This document shows, one piece after another, positions 23,240 through 36,298 of a DNA stretch of 64,000 nt. Below the pieces are notes generated by a model that ran no database searches, had not been told where the DNA came from, and saw only the letters and a list, made by a program, of their open reading frames with translations. Position 1 is the first letter of the stretch; each line of letters opens with the position of its first letter. A program made the position numbers and the translations under genes. The stretch lies in NCBI GenBank assembly GCA_920105625.2, contig OV050032.1:116482542-116546541 (forward strand), written 5' to 3'. The stretch is from Clusia tigrina (taxonomy: Eukaryota; Arthropoda; Insecta; Diptera; Clusiidae).

Positions 23240-26110
23240 GAAGTTTTATCAGTGTTTGATTTGGGACTCAAGCGTAGCATAGCTTTGAGCGATAGCTTAA
23301 ATTGACAAGAGGGTCGAGCACTTTATTGTTACAAAATTTCAAGGTTTTATGACGCTCCATTAAAAAGTTACAAGCATTTGTATGTTGCAAACTTTGATAG
23401 GTGTAGGACGTACCGTATAGAAGTTAGGGCCATTTGAAGTTTTATCAGTGTTTGATTTGGGACTCTAGGGTAGCATAGCTTTGAGCGGTGGCTTAGATTG
23501 ACAAGAGGCTCGAGTACTTTATTGTTACAAAATTTTAAGGTTTTAGGACGCTCCAGTAAAAAGTTACAAGCATTTGAATGTTGCCAACTTTGACAAGTGT
23601 AGGACGTACCGTATAGAAGTTAGGGGCGTTTGAAGTTTTATCAGTGTTTGATTTGGGACTCTAGGGTAGCATAGCTTTGAGCGATAATTTAAATTGACAA
23701 GAGGCTCGAGTACTTTATTGTTACAAAATTTCAAGGTTTTATGACGCTCCAGTAAAAAGTTACAAGCATTTGTATGTTGCAAACTTTGATAGGATTAGGA
23801 CGTACCGAAAAGAAGTTAGGGGCGCTTGAAGTTTTATCAGTGTTTGATTTGGGACTCTAGGGTGGCATAGCTTTGAGCGATGGCTTAAATTGAGAAGAGG
23901 CTCGAGTACTTTATTGTTACAAAATTTCAATTTTTTATGACGCTCCAGTAAAAAGTTACAAGCATTTGTATGTTGCAAACTTTGATAGGTGTAGGACGTA
24001 CCGTAAAGATGTTAGGGCCATTTGAAGTTTTATCAGTGTTTGATTTGGGACTCAAGGGTAGCATAGCTTTGACCGATAGCTTAAATTGACAAGAGGCTCG
24101 AGTACTTTATTGTTACAAAATTTCAAGGTTTTATGACGCTCCAGTAAAAAGTTACAAGCATTTGTATGTTGCAAACTTTGATAGGTGTAGGACGTACCGT
24201 AAAGAAGTTAGGGGCGTTTGAAGTTTTATCAGTGTTTGATTTGGGACTCTAGGGTAGCATAGCTTTGAGCGATGGCTTAAATTGACAAGAGGCTCGAGTA
24301 CTTCATTGTTACAAAATTTCAAGGTTTTATGACGCTCCAGTAAAAAGTTACAAGCATTTGTATGTTGCAAACTTTGATAGGTGTAGGACGTACCGTATAG
24401 AAGTTAGGGCCATTTGAAGTTTTATCAGTGTTTGATTTGGGACTCTAGGGTAGCATAGTGTTGAGCGATGGCGTAAATTGACAAGAGGCTCGAGTACTTT
24501 ATTGTTACAAAATTTCAAGGTTTTATGACGCTCCAGTAAAAAGTTACAAGCATTTGTATGTTGCAAACTTTGATAGGTGTAGGACGTACCGTATAGAAGT
24601 TAGGGGCGTTCGAAGTTTTATCAGTGTTTGATTTGGGACTCTAGGGTAGCATAGTTTTGAGCGATAGCTTAAATTGACAAGAGGCTCGAGTACTTTATTG
24701 TTACAAAATTTCATGGTTTTATGACGCTCCAGTAAAAAGTTCCAAGCATTTGTATGTTGCAAACTTTGATAGGTGTAGGACGTACCGTATAGAAGTTAGG
24801 GCCATATGAAATTTTATCAGTGTTTGATTTGGGACTCTAGGGTAGCATAGCTTTGAGCGATGGCTTAAATTGACAAGAGGCTCGAGTACTTTATTGTTAC
24901 AAAATTTCCAGGTTTTATGACGCTCCAGTAAAAAGTTACAAGCATTTGAATGTTGCCAACTTTGGTAGGTGTAGGACGTACCGTAAAGAAGTTAGGGGCG
25001 TTTGAAGTTTTATCAGTGTTTGATTTAGGACTCTAGGGTAGCATAGCTTTGAGCGATGGCTTAAATTGACAAGAGGCTCGAGTACTTTATTGTTACAAAC
25101 TTTCAAGGTTTTATGACGCTCCAGTAAAATGTTACAAGCATTTGTATGTTGCAAACTTTGATAGGTGTAGGACGTACCGTATAGAAGTTAGGGGCGTTTG
25201 AAGTTTATCAGTGTTTGATTTGGGACTCAAGCGTAGCATAGCTTTGAGCGATAGCTTAAATTGACAAGAGGGTCGAGCACTTTATTGTTACAAAATTTCA
25301 AAGTTTTATGACGCTCCATTAAAAAGTTACAAGCATTTGTATGCTGCAAACTTTGATAGGTGTAGGACGTACCGTATAGAAGTTAGGGCCATTTGAAGTT
25401 TTATCAGTGTTTGATTTGGGACTCAAGGGTAGCATAGCTTTGAGCGATAGCTTAAATTGACAAGAGGCTCGAGTACTTTATTGTTACAAAATTTCAAGGT
25501 TTTAGGACGCTCCAATAAAAAGTTACAAGCATTTGAATGTTGCCAACTTTGACAAGTGTAGGACGTACCGTATAGAAGTTAGGGGCGTTTGAAGTTTTAT
25601 CAGTGTTTGATTTGGGACTCTAGGGTAGCATAGCTTTGAGCGATAACTTAAATTGACAAGAGGCTCGAGTACTTTATGGTTACAAAATTTCAAGGTTTTA
25701 TGACGCTCCAGTAAAAAGTTACAAGCATTTGTATGTTGCAAACTTTGATAAGTGTAGGACGTACCGTATAGAAGTTAGGGCCATTTGAAGTTTTATCATT
25801 GTTTGATTTGGGACTCAAGGGTAGCATAGCTTTGAGCGATAGCTTAAATTGACAAGAGGCTCGGGTACTTCATTGTTACAAAATTTCAAGGTTTTATGAC
25901 GTTCCAGTAAAAAGTTACAAGCATTTGTATGTTGCAAACTTTGATATGTGTAGGACGTACCGTATAGAAGTTTGGGCCATTTGAAGTTTTATAAGTGTTT
26001 GATTTGGGACTCTAGGGTAGCATAGTTTTGAGCGATGGCGTAAATTGACAAGAGGCTCTAGTACTTTATTGTTACAAAATTTCAAGGTTTTATGACGCTC
26101 CAGTAAAAAG
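23240..26110. repeat. Duplicated segment G, copy 1 (pairs with 33428-36298), about 2.9 kb
   Basis: The segment matches at offset 10,188 bp (52 x 196 minus four 1-bp deletions). The private variant GATAGGATTAGG occurs at about 23790 and 33978 only; other class K units read GATAGGAGTAGG or GATAGGTGTAGG. Confidence 0.8.
23765..25745. repeat. Duplicated segment H, copy 1 (pairs with 26116-28096)
   Basis: Ten monomers match at offset 2351 bp (12 monomers minus 1 bp). The private variant CATAGTGTTGAG occurs at 24456 and 26807 and is absent from the equivalent units at about 18580 and 34645. Confidence 0.85.
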
Positions 26111-26115
26111 TTACA

Positions 26116-28096
26116 AGCATTTGTATGTTGCAAACTTTGATAGGAGTAGGACGTACCGAAAAGAAGTTAGGGGCGCTTGAAGTTTTATCAGTGTTTGATT
26201 TGGGACTCTAGGGTGGCATAGCTTTGAGCGATGGCTTAAATTGAGAAGAGGCTCGAGTACTTTATTGTTACAAAATTTCAATTTTTTATGACGCTCCAGT
26301 AAAAAGTTACAAGCATTTGTATGTTGCAAACTTTGATAGGTGTAGGACGTACCGTAAAGATGTTAGGGCCATTTGAAGTTTTATCAGTGTTTGATTTGGG
26401 ACTCAAGGGTAGCATAGCTTTGACCGATAGCTTAAATTGACAAGAGGCTCGAGTACTTTATTGTTACAAAATTTCAAGGTTTTATGACGCTCCAGTAAAA
26501 AGTTACAAGCATTTGTATGTTGCAAACTTTGATAGGTGTAGGACGTACCGTAAAGAAGTTAGGGGCGTTTGAAGTTTTATCAGTGTTTGATTTGGGACTC
26601 TAGGGTAGCATAGCTTTGAGCGATGGCTTAAATTGACAAGAGGCTCGAGTACTTCATTGTTACAAAATTTCAAGGTTTTATGACGCTCCAGTAAAAAGTT
26701 ACAAGCATTTGTATGTTGCAAACTTTGATAGGTGTAGGACGTACCGTATAGAAGTTAGGGCCATTTGAAGTTTTATCAGTGTTTGATTTGGGACTCTAGG
26801 GTAGCATAGTGTTGAGCGATGGCGTAAATTGACAAGAGGCTCGAGTACTTTATTGTTACAAAATTTCAAGGTTTTATGACGCTCCAGTAAAAAGTTACAA
26901 GCATTTGTATGTTGCAAACTTTGATAGGTGTAGGACGTACCGTATAGAAGTTAGGGGCGTTCGAAGTTTTATCAGTGTTTGATTTGGGACTCTAGGGTAG
27001 CATAGTTTTGAGCGATAGCTTAAATTGACAAGAGGCTCGAGTACTTTATTGTTACAAAATTTCATGGTTTTATGACGCTCCAGTAAAAAGTTCCAAGCAT
27101 TTGTATGTTGCAAACTTTGATAGGTGTAGGACGTACCGTATAGAAGTTAGGGCCATATGAAATTTTATCAGTGTTTGATTTGGGACTCTAGGGTAGCATA
27201 GCTTTGAGCGATGGCTTAAATTGACAAGAGGCTCGAGTACTTTATTGTTACAAAATTTCCAGGTTTTATGACGCTCCAGTAAAAAGTTACAAGCATTTGA
27301 ATGTTGCCAACTTTGGTAGGTGTAGGACGTACCGTAAAGAAGTTAGGGGCGTTTGAAGTTTTATCAGTGTTTGATTTAGGACTCTAGGGTAGCATAGCTT
27401 TGAGCGATGGCTTAAATTGACAAGAGGCTCGAGTACTTTATTGTTACAAACTTTCAAGGTTTTATGACGCTCCAGTAAAATGTTACAAGCATTTGTATGT
27501 TGCAAACTTTGATAGGTGTAGGACGTACCGTATAGAAGTTAGGGGCGTTTGAAGTTTATCAGTGTTTGATTTGGGACTCAAGCGTAGCATAGCTTTGAGC
27601 GATAGCTTAAATTGACAAGAGGGTCGAGCACTTTATTGTTACAAAATTTCAAAGTTTTATGACGCTCCATTAAAAAGTTACAAGCATTTGTATGCTGCAA
27701 ACTTTGATAGGTGTAGGACGTACCGTATAGAAGTTAGGGCCATTTGAAGTTTTATCAGTGTTTGATTTGGGACTCAAGGGTAGCATAGCTTTGAGCGATA
27801 GCTTAAATTGACAAGAGGCTCGAGTACTTTATTGTTACAAAATTTCAAGGTTTTAGGACGCTCCAGTAAAAAGTTACAAGCATTTGAATGTTGCCAACTT
27901 TGACAAGTGTAGGACGTACCGTATAGAAGTTAGGGGCGTTTGAAGTTTTATCAGTGTTTGATTTGGGACTCTAGGGTAGCATAGCTTTGAGCGATAACTT
28001 AAATTGACAAGAGGCTCGAGTACTTTATGGTTACAAAATTTCAAGGTTTTATGACGCTCCAGTAAAAAGTTACAAGCATTTGTATGTTGCAAACTT
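26116..28096. repeat. Duplicated segment H, copy 2 (pairs with 23765-25745)
   Basis: This is the second copy, separated from the first by two monomers (25746-26115). It ends at the chimeric unit 28095-28290. Confidence 0.85.
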
Positions 28097-28290
28097 TGAT
28101 AGGTGTAGGACGTACCGTAAAGAAGTTAGGGGCGTTTGAAGTTTTATCAGTGTTTGATTTGGGACTCTAGGGTAGCATAGCTTTGAGCGATGGCGTAAAT
28201 TGACAAGAGGCTCTAGTACTTTATTGTTACAAAATTTCAAGGTTTTATGACGCTCCAGTAAAAAGTTACAAGCATTTGTATGTTGCAAAC
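28095..28290. repeat. Chimeric monomer
   Basis: The left part up to GAGCGATGG (GTAAAGAAG, TTAGGGGCG, CATAGCTTTG) matches the next unit (28291 onward). The right part (CGTAAATTG, GGCTCTAGTAC) matches units near 18102 and 25940. The 12-monomer spacing before it becomes a 9-monomer spacing across it (27312 to 29075). Confidence 0.78.
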
Positions 28291-31200
28291 TTTGATAGGT
28301 GTAGGACGTACCGTAAAGAAGTTAGGGGCGTTTGAAGTTTTATCAGTGTTTGATTTGGGACTCTAGGGTAGCATAGCTTTGAGCGATGGCTTAAATTGAC
28401 AAGAGGCTCGAGTACTTCATTGTTACAAAATTTCAAGGTTTTATGACGCTCCAGTAAAAAGTTACAAGCATTTGTATGTTGCAAACTTTGATAGGTGTAG
28501 GACGTACCGTATAGAAGTTAGGGCCATTTGAAGTTTTATCAGTGTTTGATTTGGGACTCTAGGGTAGCATAGTTTTGAGCGATGGCGTAAATTGACAAGA
28601 GGCTCGAGTACTTTATTGTTACAAAATTTCAAGGTTTTATGATGCTCCAGTAAAAAGTTACAAGCATTTGTATGTTGCAAACTTTGATAGGTGTAGGACG
28701 TACCGTATAGAAGTTAGGGGCGTTCAAAGTTTTATCAGTGTTTGATTTGGGACTCTAGGGTAGCATAGTTTTGAGCGATAGCTTAAATTGACAAGAGGCT
28801 CGAGTACTTTATTGTTACAAAATTTCATGGTTTTATGACGCTCCAGTAAAAAGTTCCAAGCATTTGTATGTTGCAAACTTTGATAGGTGTAGGACGTACC
28901 GTATAGAAGTTAGGGCCATATGAAATTTTATCAGTGTTTGATTTGGGACTCTAGGGTAGCATAGCTTTGAGCGATGGCTTAAATTGACAAGAGGCTCGAG
29001 TACTTTATTGTTACAAAATTTCCAGGTTTTATGACGCTCCAGTAAAAAGTTACAAGCATTTGAATGTTGCCAACTTTGGTAGGTGTAGGACGTACCGTAA
29101 AGAAGTTAGGGGCGTTTGAAGTTTTATCAGTGTTTGATTTAGGACTCTAGGGTAGCATAGCTTTGAGCGATGGCTTAAATTGACAAGCGGCTCGAGTACT
29201 TTATTGTTACAAACTTTCAAGGTTTTATGACGCTCCAGTAAAATGTTACAAGCATTTGTATGTTGCAAACTTTGATAGGTGTAGGACGTACCATATAGAA
29301 GTTAGGGGCGTTTGAAGTTTATCAGTGTTTCATTTGGGACTCAAGCGTAGCATAGCTTTGAGCGATAGCTTAAATTGACAAGAGGGTCGAGCACTTTATT
29401 GTTACAAAATTTCAAGGTATTATGACGCTCCATTAAAAAGTTACAAGCATTTGTATGTTGCCAACTTTGATAGGTGTAGGACGTACCGTATAGAAGTTAG
29501 GGCCATTTGAAGTTTTATCAGTGTTTGATTTGGGACTCAAGGGTAGCATAGCTTTGAGCGATAGCTTAAATTGACAAGAGGCTCGAACACTTTATTGTTA
29601 CAAAATTTCAAGGTTTTAGGACGCTCCAGTAAAAAGTTACAAGCATTTGAATGTTGCCAACTTTGACAAGTGTAGGACGTACCGTATAGAAGTTAGGGGC
29701 GTTTGAAGTTTTATCAGTGTTTGATTTGGGACTCTAGGGTAGCATAGCTTTGAGCGATAACTTAAATTGACAAGAGGCTCGAGTACTTTATGGTTACAAA
29801 ATTTCAAGGTTTTATGACGCTCCAGTAAAAAGTTACAAGCATTTGTATGTTGCAAACTTTGATAGGTGTAGGACGTACCGTATAGAAGTTAGGGCCATTT
29901 GAAGTTTTATCAGTGTTTGATTTGGGACTCAAGGGTAGCATAGCTTTGAGCGATAGCTTAAATTGACAAGAGGCTCGGGTACTTTATTGTTACAAAATTT
30001 CAAGGTTTTATGACGCTCCAGTAAAAAGTTACAAACATTTGTATGTTGCAAACTTTGATAGGTGTAGGACGTACCGTATAGAAGTTAGGGCCATTTGAAG
30101 TTTTATCAGTGTTTGATTTGGGACTCAAGGGTAGCATAGCATTGAGCGATAGCTTAAATTGACAAGAGGCTCGGGTACTTCATTGTTACAAAATTTCAAG
30201 GTTTTATGACGTTCCAGTAAAAAGTTACAAGCATTTGTATGTTGCAAACTTTGATCGGTGTAGGACGTACCGTATAGAAGTTTGGGCCATTTGAAGTTTT
30301 ATAAGTGTTTGATTTGGGACTCTAGGGTAGCATAGTTTTGAGCGATGGCGTAAATTGACAAGAGGCTCGAGTACTTTATTGTTACAAAATTTCAAGGTTT
30401 TATGACGCTCCAGTAAATAGTTACAAGCATTTGTATGTTGCAAACTTTGATAGGTGTAGGACGTACCGTATAGAAGTTAGGGCCATTTGAAGTTGTATCA
30501 GTGTTTGATTTGGGACTCTAGGGTAGCATAGTTTTGAGCGATAGCTTAAATTGACAAGAGGCTCGGGTACTTCATTGTTACAAAATTTCAAGGTTTTATG
30601 ACGCTCCAGTAAAAAGTTACAAGCATTTGTATGTTGCAAACTTTGTTAGGTGTAGGACGTACCGTAAAGAAGTTAGGGGCGTTTGGAGTTTTATCAGTGT
30701 TTGATTTGGGACTCTAGGGTAGCATAGCTTTGAGCGATGGCTTAAATTGACAAGAGGCTCGGGTACTTCATTGTTACAAAATATCAAGGTTTTATGACGC
30801 TCCAGTAAAAAGTTACAAGCATTTGTATGTTGCAAACTTTGATAGGTGTAGGACGTACCGTAAAGAAGTTAGGGGCGTTTGAAGTTTTATCAGTGTTTGA
30901 TTTGGGACTCTAGGGTAGCATAGCTTTGAGCGATGGCTTAAATTGACAAGAGGGTCGAGTACTTTATTTTTACAAAATTTCAAGGTTTTATGACGCTCCA
31001 GTAAAAAGTTACAAGCATTTGAATGTTGCCAACTTTGATAGGTGTAGGACGTACCGTATAGAAGTTAGGGGCGTTTGAAGTTTTATCAGTGTTTGATTTG
31101 GGACTCTAGGGTAGCATAGTTTTGAGCGACAGCTTAAATTGACAAGAGGCTCGAGTACTCTATTGTTACAAAATTTCATGGTTTTATGACGCTCCAGTAA

Positions 31201-31690
31201 AAAGTTACAAGCATTTGTATGTTGCAAACTTTGATAGGTGTAGGACGTACCGTATAGAAGTTAGGGCCATATGAAATTTTATCAGTGTTTGATTTGGGAC
31301 TCTAGGGTAGCTTAGCTTTGAGCGATGGCTTAAATTGACAAGAGGCTCGAGTACTTTATTGTTACAAAATTTCAAGGTTTTATGACGCTCCAGTAAAAAG
31401 TTACAAGCATTTGAATGTTGCCAACTTTGGTAGGTGTAGGACGTACCGTAAAGAAGTTAGGGGCGTTTGAAGTTTTATCAGTGTTTGATATGGGACTCTA
31501 GGGTAGCATCGCTTTGAGCGATGGCTTAAATTGACAAGAGGCTCGAGTACTTTATTGTTACAAAATTTCTAGGGTTTATGACGCTCCAGTAAAATGTTAC
31601 AAGCATTTGTATGTTGCAAACTTTGATAGGTGTAGGACGTACCGTATAGAAGTTAGGGGCGTTTGAAATTTTATCAGTGTTTGATTTGGG
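28270..31690. repeat. Duplicated segment F, copy 1 (pairs with 36303-39919)
   Basis: The segment matches at offset 8033 bp up to about 29990 and at 8229 bp from about 30060, a difference of exactly one monomer. Shared private variants are GATGCTCCAG (28641 and 36674), GGCGTTCAAAG, AAGGTATTATG, AGGGTCGAGTACTTTATTTT (30951 and 39180) and GTTTGATATGGG (31486 and 39715). Confidence 0.85.
29858..30053. repeat. Chimeric monomer at a one-monomer loss
   Basis: The left part with CTCGGGTACTTTATTG matches the unit near 37891. The right end with GACGCTCC and TTACAAACATTTG matches the next unit near 38087. Relative to segment F copy 2 exactly one monomer is missing here. Confidence 0.75.
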
Positions 31691-31817
31691 ACTCTAGGGT
31701 AGCATAGCTTTGAGCGATGGCTTAGTTTGACAAGAGGCTCGAGTACTTTATTGTTACAAAATTTCAAGGTTTTAGGACGCTCCAGTAAAAAGTTACAAGC
31801 ATTTGTATGTTGCAAAC
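31622..31817. repeat. Chimeric monomer at a one-monomer loss
   Basis: The left part (GGGGCGTTTGAAATT) matches the unit near 39851. The right part (CTCTAGGG, GGCTTAGTTTGAC) matches the next unit near 40047. One monomer of the partner segment is missing. Confidence 0.72.
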
Positions 31818-33427
31818 TTTGATAGGTGTAGGACGTACCGTATAGAAGTTAGGGCCATTTGAAGTTTTATCAGTGTTTGATTTGGGACTCTAGGGTAGCA
31901 TAGCTTTGAGCGATGGCTTAGTTTGACAAGAGGCTCGAGTACTTTATTGTTACAAAATTTCAAGGTTTTAGGACGCTCCAGTAAAAAGTTACAAGCATTT
32001 GAATGTTGCCAACTTTGACAAGTGAAGGACGTACCGTATAGAAGTTAGGGGCGTTTGAAGTTTTATCAGTGTTTGATTTGGGACTCTAGGGTAGCATAGC
32101 TTTGAGCGATAATTTAAATTGACAAGAGGCTCGAGTACTTTATTGTTACAAAATTTGAAGGTTTTATGACGCTCCAGTAAAAAGTTACAAGCATTTGTAT
32201 ATTGCAAACTTTGATAGGAGTAGGACGTACCGAAAAGAAGTTAGGGGCGCTTGAAGTTTTATCAGTGTTTGATTTGGGACTCTAGGGTGGCATAGCTTTG
32301 AGCGATGGCTTAAATTGAGAAGAGGCTCGAGTACTTTATTGTTACAAAATTTCAATTTTTTATGACGCTCCAGTAAAAAGTTACAAGCATTTGTCTGTTG
32401 CAAACTTTGATAGGTGTAGGACGTACCGTAAAGATGTTAGGGCCATTTGAAGTTTTATCAGTGTTTGATTTGGGACTCAAGGGTAGCATAGCTTTGACCG
32501 ATAGCTTAAATTGACAAGAGGCTCGAGTACTTTATTGTTACAAAATTTCAAGGTTTTATGACGCTCCAGTAAAAAGTTACAAGCATTTGTATGTTGCAAA
32601 CTTTGATAGGTGTAGGACGTACCGTAAAGAAGTTAGGGGCGTTTGAAGTTTTATCAGTGTTTGATTTGGGACTCTAGGGTAGCATAGCTTTGGGCGATGG
32701 CTTAAATTGACAAGAGGCTCGAGTACTTCATTGTTACAAAATTTCAAGGTTTTATGACGCTCCAGTAAAAAGTTACAAGCATTTGTATGTTGCAAACTTT
32801 GATAGGTGTAGGACGTACCGTATAGAAGTTAGGGCCATTTGAAGTTTAATCAGTGTTTGATTTGGGACTGTAGGGTAGCATAGTTTTGAGCGATGGCGTA
32901 AATTGACAAGAGGCTCGAGTACTTTATTGTTACAAAATTTCAAGGTTTTATGACGCTCCAGTAAAAAGTTACAAGCATTTGTATGTTGCAAACTTTGATA
33001 GGTGTAGGACGTACCGTATAGAAGTTAGCGGCGTTCGAAGTTTTATCAGTGTTTGATTTGGGACTCTAGGGTAGCATAGTTTTGAGCGATAGCTTAAATT
33101 GACAAGAGGCTCGAGTACTTTATTGTTACAAAATTTGATGGTTTTATGACGCTCCAGTATAAAGTTCCAAGCATTTGTATGTTGCAAACTTTGATAGGTG
33201 TAGGACGTACCGTATAGAAGTTAGGGCCATATGAAATTGTATCAGTGTTTAATTTGGGACTCTAGGGTAGCATAGCTTTGAGCGATGGCTTAAATTGACA
33301 AGAGGCTCGAGTACTTTATTGTTACAAAATTTCATGGTTTTATGACGCTCCAGTAAAATGTTACAAGCATTAGTATGTTGCAAACTTTGATAGGTGTAGG
33401 ACGTACCGTATAGAAGTTAGGGGCGTT

Positions 33428-36298
33428 TGAAGTTTATCAGTGTTTGATTTGGGACTCAAGCGTAGCATAGCTTTGAGCGATAGCTTAAATTGACAAGAGG
33501 GTCGAGCACTTTATTGTTACAAAATTTCAAGGTTTTATGACGCTCCATTAAAAAGTTACAAGCATTTGTATGTTGCAAACTTTGATAGGTGTAGGACGTA
33601 CCGTATAGAAGTTAGGGCCATTTGAAGTTTTATCAGTGTTTGATTTGGGACTCTAGGGTAGCATAGCTTTGAGCGATGGCTTACATTGACACGAGGCTCG
33701 AGTACTTTATTGTTACAAAATTTCAAGGTTTTAGGACGCTCCAGTAAAAAGTTACAAGCATTTGAATGTTGCCAACTTTGACAAGTGTAGGACGTACCGT
33801 ATAGAAGTTAGGGGCGTTTGAAGTTTTATCAGTGTTTGATTTGGGACTCTAGGGTAGCATAGCTTTGAGCGATAATTTAAATTGACAAGAGGCTCGAGTA
33901 CTTTATTGTTACAAAATTTCAAGGTTTTATGACGCTCCAGTAAAAAGTTACAAGCATTTGTATGTTGCAAACTTTGATAGGATTAGGACGTACCGAAAAG
34001 AAGTTAGGGGCGCTTGAAGTTTTATCAGTGTTTGATTTGGGACTCTAGGGTGGCATAGCTTTGAGCGATGGCTTAAATTGAGAAGAGGCTCGAGTACTTT
34101 ATTGTTACAAAATTTCAATTTTTTATGACGCTCCAGTAAAAAGTTACAAGCATTTGTATGTTGCAAACTTTGATAGGTGTAGGACGTACCGTAAAGATGT
34201 TAGGGCCATTTGAAGTTTTATCAGTGTTTGATTTGGGACTCAAGGGTAGCATAGCTTTGACCGATAGCTTAAATTGACAAGAGGCTCGAGTACTTTATTG
34301 TTACAAAATTTCAAGGTTTTATGACGCTCCAGTAAAAAGTTACAAGCATTTGTATGTTGCAAACTTTGATAGGTGTAGGACGTACCGTAAAGAAGTTAGG
34401 GGCGTTTGAAGTTTTATCAGTGTTTGATTTGGGACTCTAGGGTAGCATAGCTTTGAGCGATGGCTTAAATTGACAAGAGGCTCGAGTACTTCATTGTTAC
34501 AAAATTTCAAGGTTTTATGACGCTCCAGTAAAAAGTTACAAGCATTTGTATGTTGCAAACTTTGATAGGTGTAGGACGTACCGTATAGAAGTTAGGGCCA
34601 TTTGAAGTTTTATCAGTGTTTGATTTGGGACTCTAGGGTAGCATAGTTTTGAGCGATGGCGTAAATTGACAAGAGGCTCGAGTACTTTATTGTTACAAAA
34701 TTTCAAGGTTTTATGACGCTCCAGTAAAAAGTTACAAGCATTTGTATGTTGCAAACTTTGATAGGTGTAGGACGTACCGTATAGAAGTTAGGGGCGTTCG
34801 AAGTTTTATCAGTGTTTGTTTTGGGACTCTAGGGTAGCATAGTTTTGAGCGATAGCTTAAATTGACAAGAGGCTCGAGTACTTTATTGTTACAAAATTTC
34901 ATGGTTTTATGACGCTCCAGTAAAAAGTTCCAAGCATTTGTATGTTGCAAACTTTGATAGGTGTAGGACGTACCGTATAGAAGTTAGGGCCATATGAAAT
35001 TTTATCAGTGTTTGATTTGGGACTCTAGGGTAGCATAGCTTTGAGCGATGGCTTAAATTGACAAGAGGCTCGAGTACTTTATTGTTACAAAATTTCCAGG
35101 TTTTATGACGCTCCAGTAAAAAGTTACAAGCATTTGAATGTTGCCAACTTTGGTAGGTGTAGGACGTACCGTAAAGAAGTTAGGGGCGTTTGAAGTTTTA
35201 TCAGTGTTTGATTTAGGACTCTAGGGTAGCATAGCTTTGAGCGATGGCTTAAATTGACAAGAGGCTCGAGTACTTTATTGTTACAAACTTTCAAGGTTTT
35301 ATGACGCTCCAGTAAAATGTTACAAGCATTTGTATGTTGCAAACTTTGATAGGTGTAGGACGTACCGTATAGAAGTTAGGGGCGTTTGAAGTTTATCAGT
35401 GTTTGATTTGGGACTCAAGCGTAGCATAGCTTTGAGCGATAGCTTAAATTGACAAGAGGGTCGAGCACTTTATTGTTACAAAATTTCAAAGTTTTATGAC
35501 GCTCCATTAAAAAGTTACAAGCATTTGTATGCTGCAAACTTTGATAGGTGTAGGACGTACCGTATAGAAGTTAGGGCCATTTGAAGTTTTACCAGTGTTT
35601 GATTTGGGACTCAAGGGTAGCATAGCTTTGAGCGATAGCTTAAATTGACAAGAGGCTCGAGTACTTTATTGTTACAAAATTTCAAGGTTTTAGGACGCTC
35701 CAGTAAAAAGTTACAAGCATTTGAATGTTGCCAACTTTGACAAGTGTAGGACGTACCGTATAGAAGTTAGGGGCGTTTGAAGTTTTATCAGTGTTTGATT
35801 TGGGACTCTAGGGTAGCATAGCTTTGAGCGATAACTTAAATTGACAAGAGGCTCGAGTACTTTATGGTTACAAAATTTCAAGGTTTTATGACGCTCCAGT
35901 AAAAAGTTACAAGCATTTGTATGTTGCAAACTTTGATAGGTGTAGGACGTACCGTATAGAAGTTAGGGCCATTTGAAGTTTTATCATTGTTTGATTTGGG
36001 ACTCAAGGGTAGCATAGCTTTGAGCGATAGCTTAAATTGACAAGAGGCTCGGGTACTTCATTGTTACAAAATTTCAAGGTTTTATGACGTTCCAGTAAAA
36101 AGTTACAAGCATTTGTATGTTGCAAACTTTGATCGGTGTAGGACGTACCGTATAGAAGTTTGGGCCATTTGAAGTTTTATAAGTGTTTGATTTGGGACTC
36201 TAGGGTAGCATAGTTTTGAGCGATGGCGTAAATTGACAAGAGGCTGTAGTACTTTATTGTTACAAAATTTCAAGGTTTTATGACGCTCCAGTAAAAAG
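33428..36298. repeat. Duplicated segment G, copy 2 (pairs with 23240-26110)
   Basis: This is the second copy. It carries the 1-bp deletion at 33433, while the matching place at about 23245 has the full T run, so the left edge of homology lies close to there. Confidence 0.78.

Noticed and set aside
22410..23564. Stretch apparently lacking the regular minus-strand frames, which might have been an insertion
   Set aside because: Reading it shows ordinary monomers in exact 196-bp spacing; the frames are merely broken by substitutions. The same applies to other gaps such as 9672-10238 and 50000-51095.
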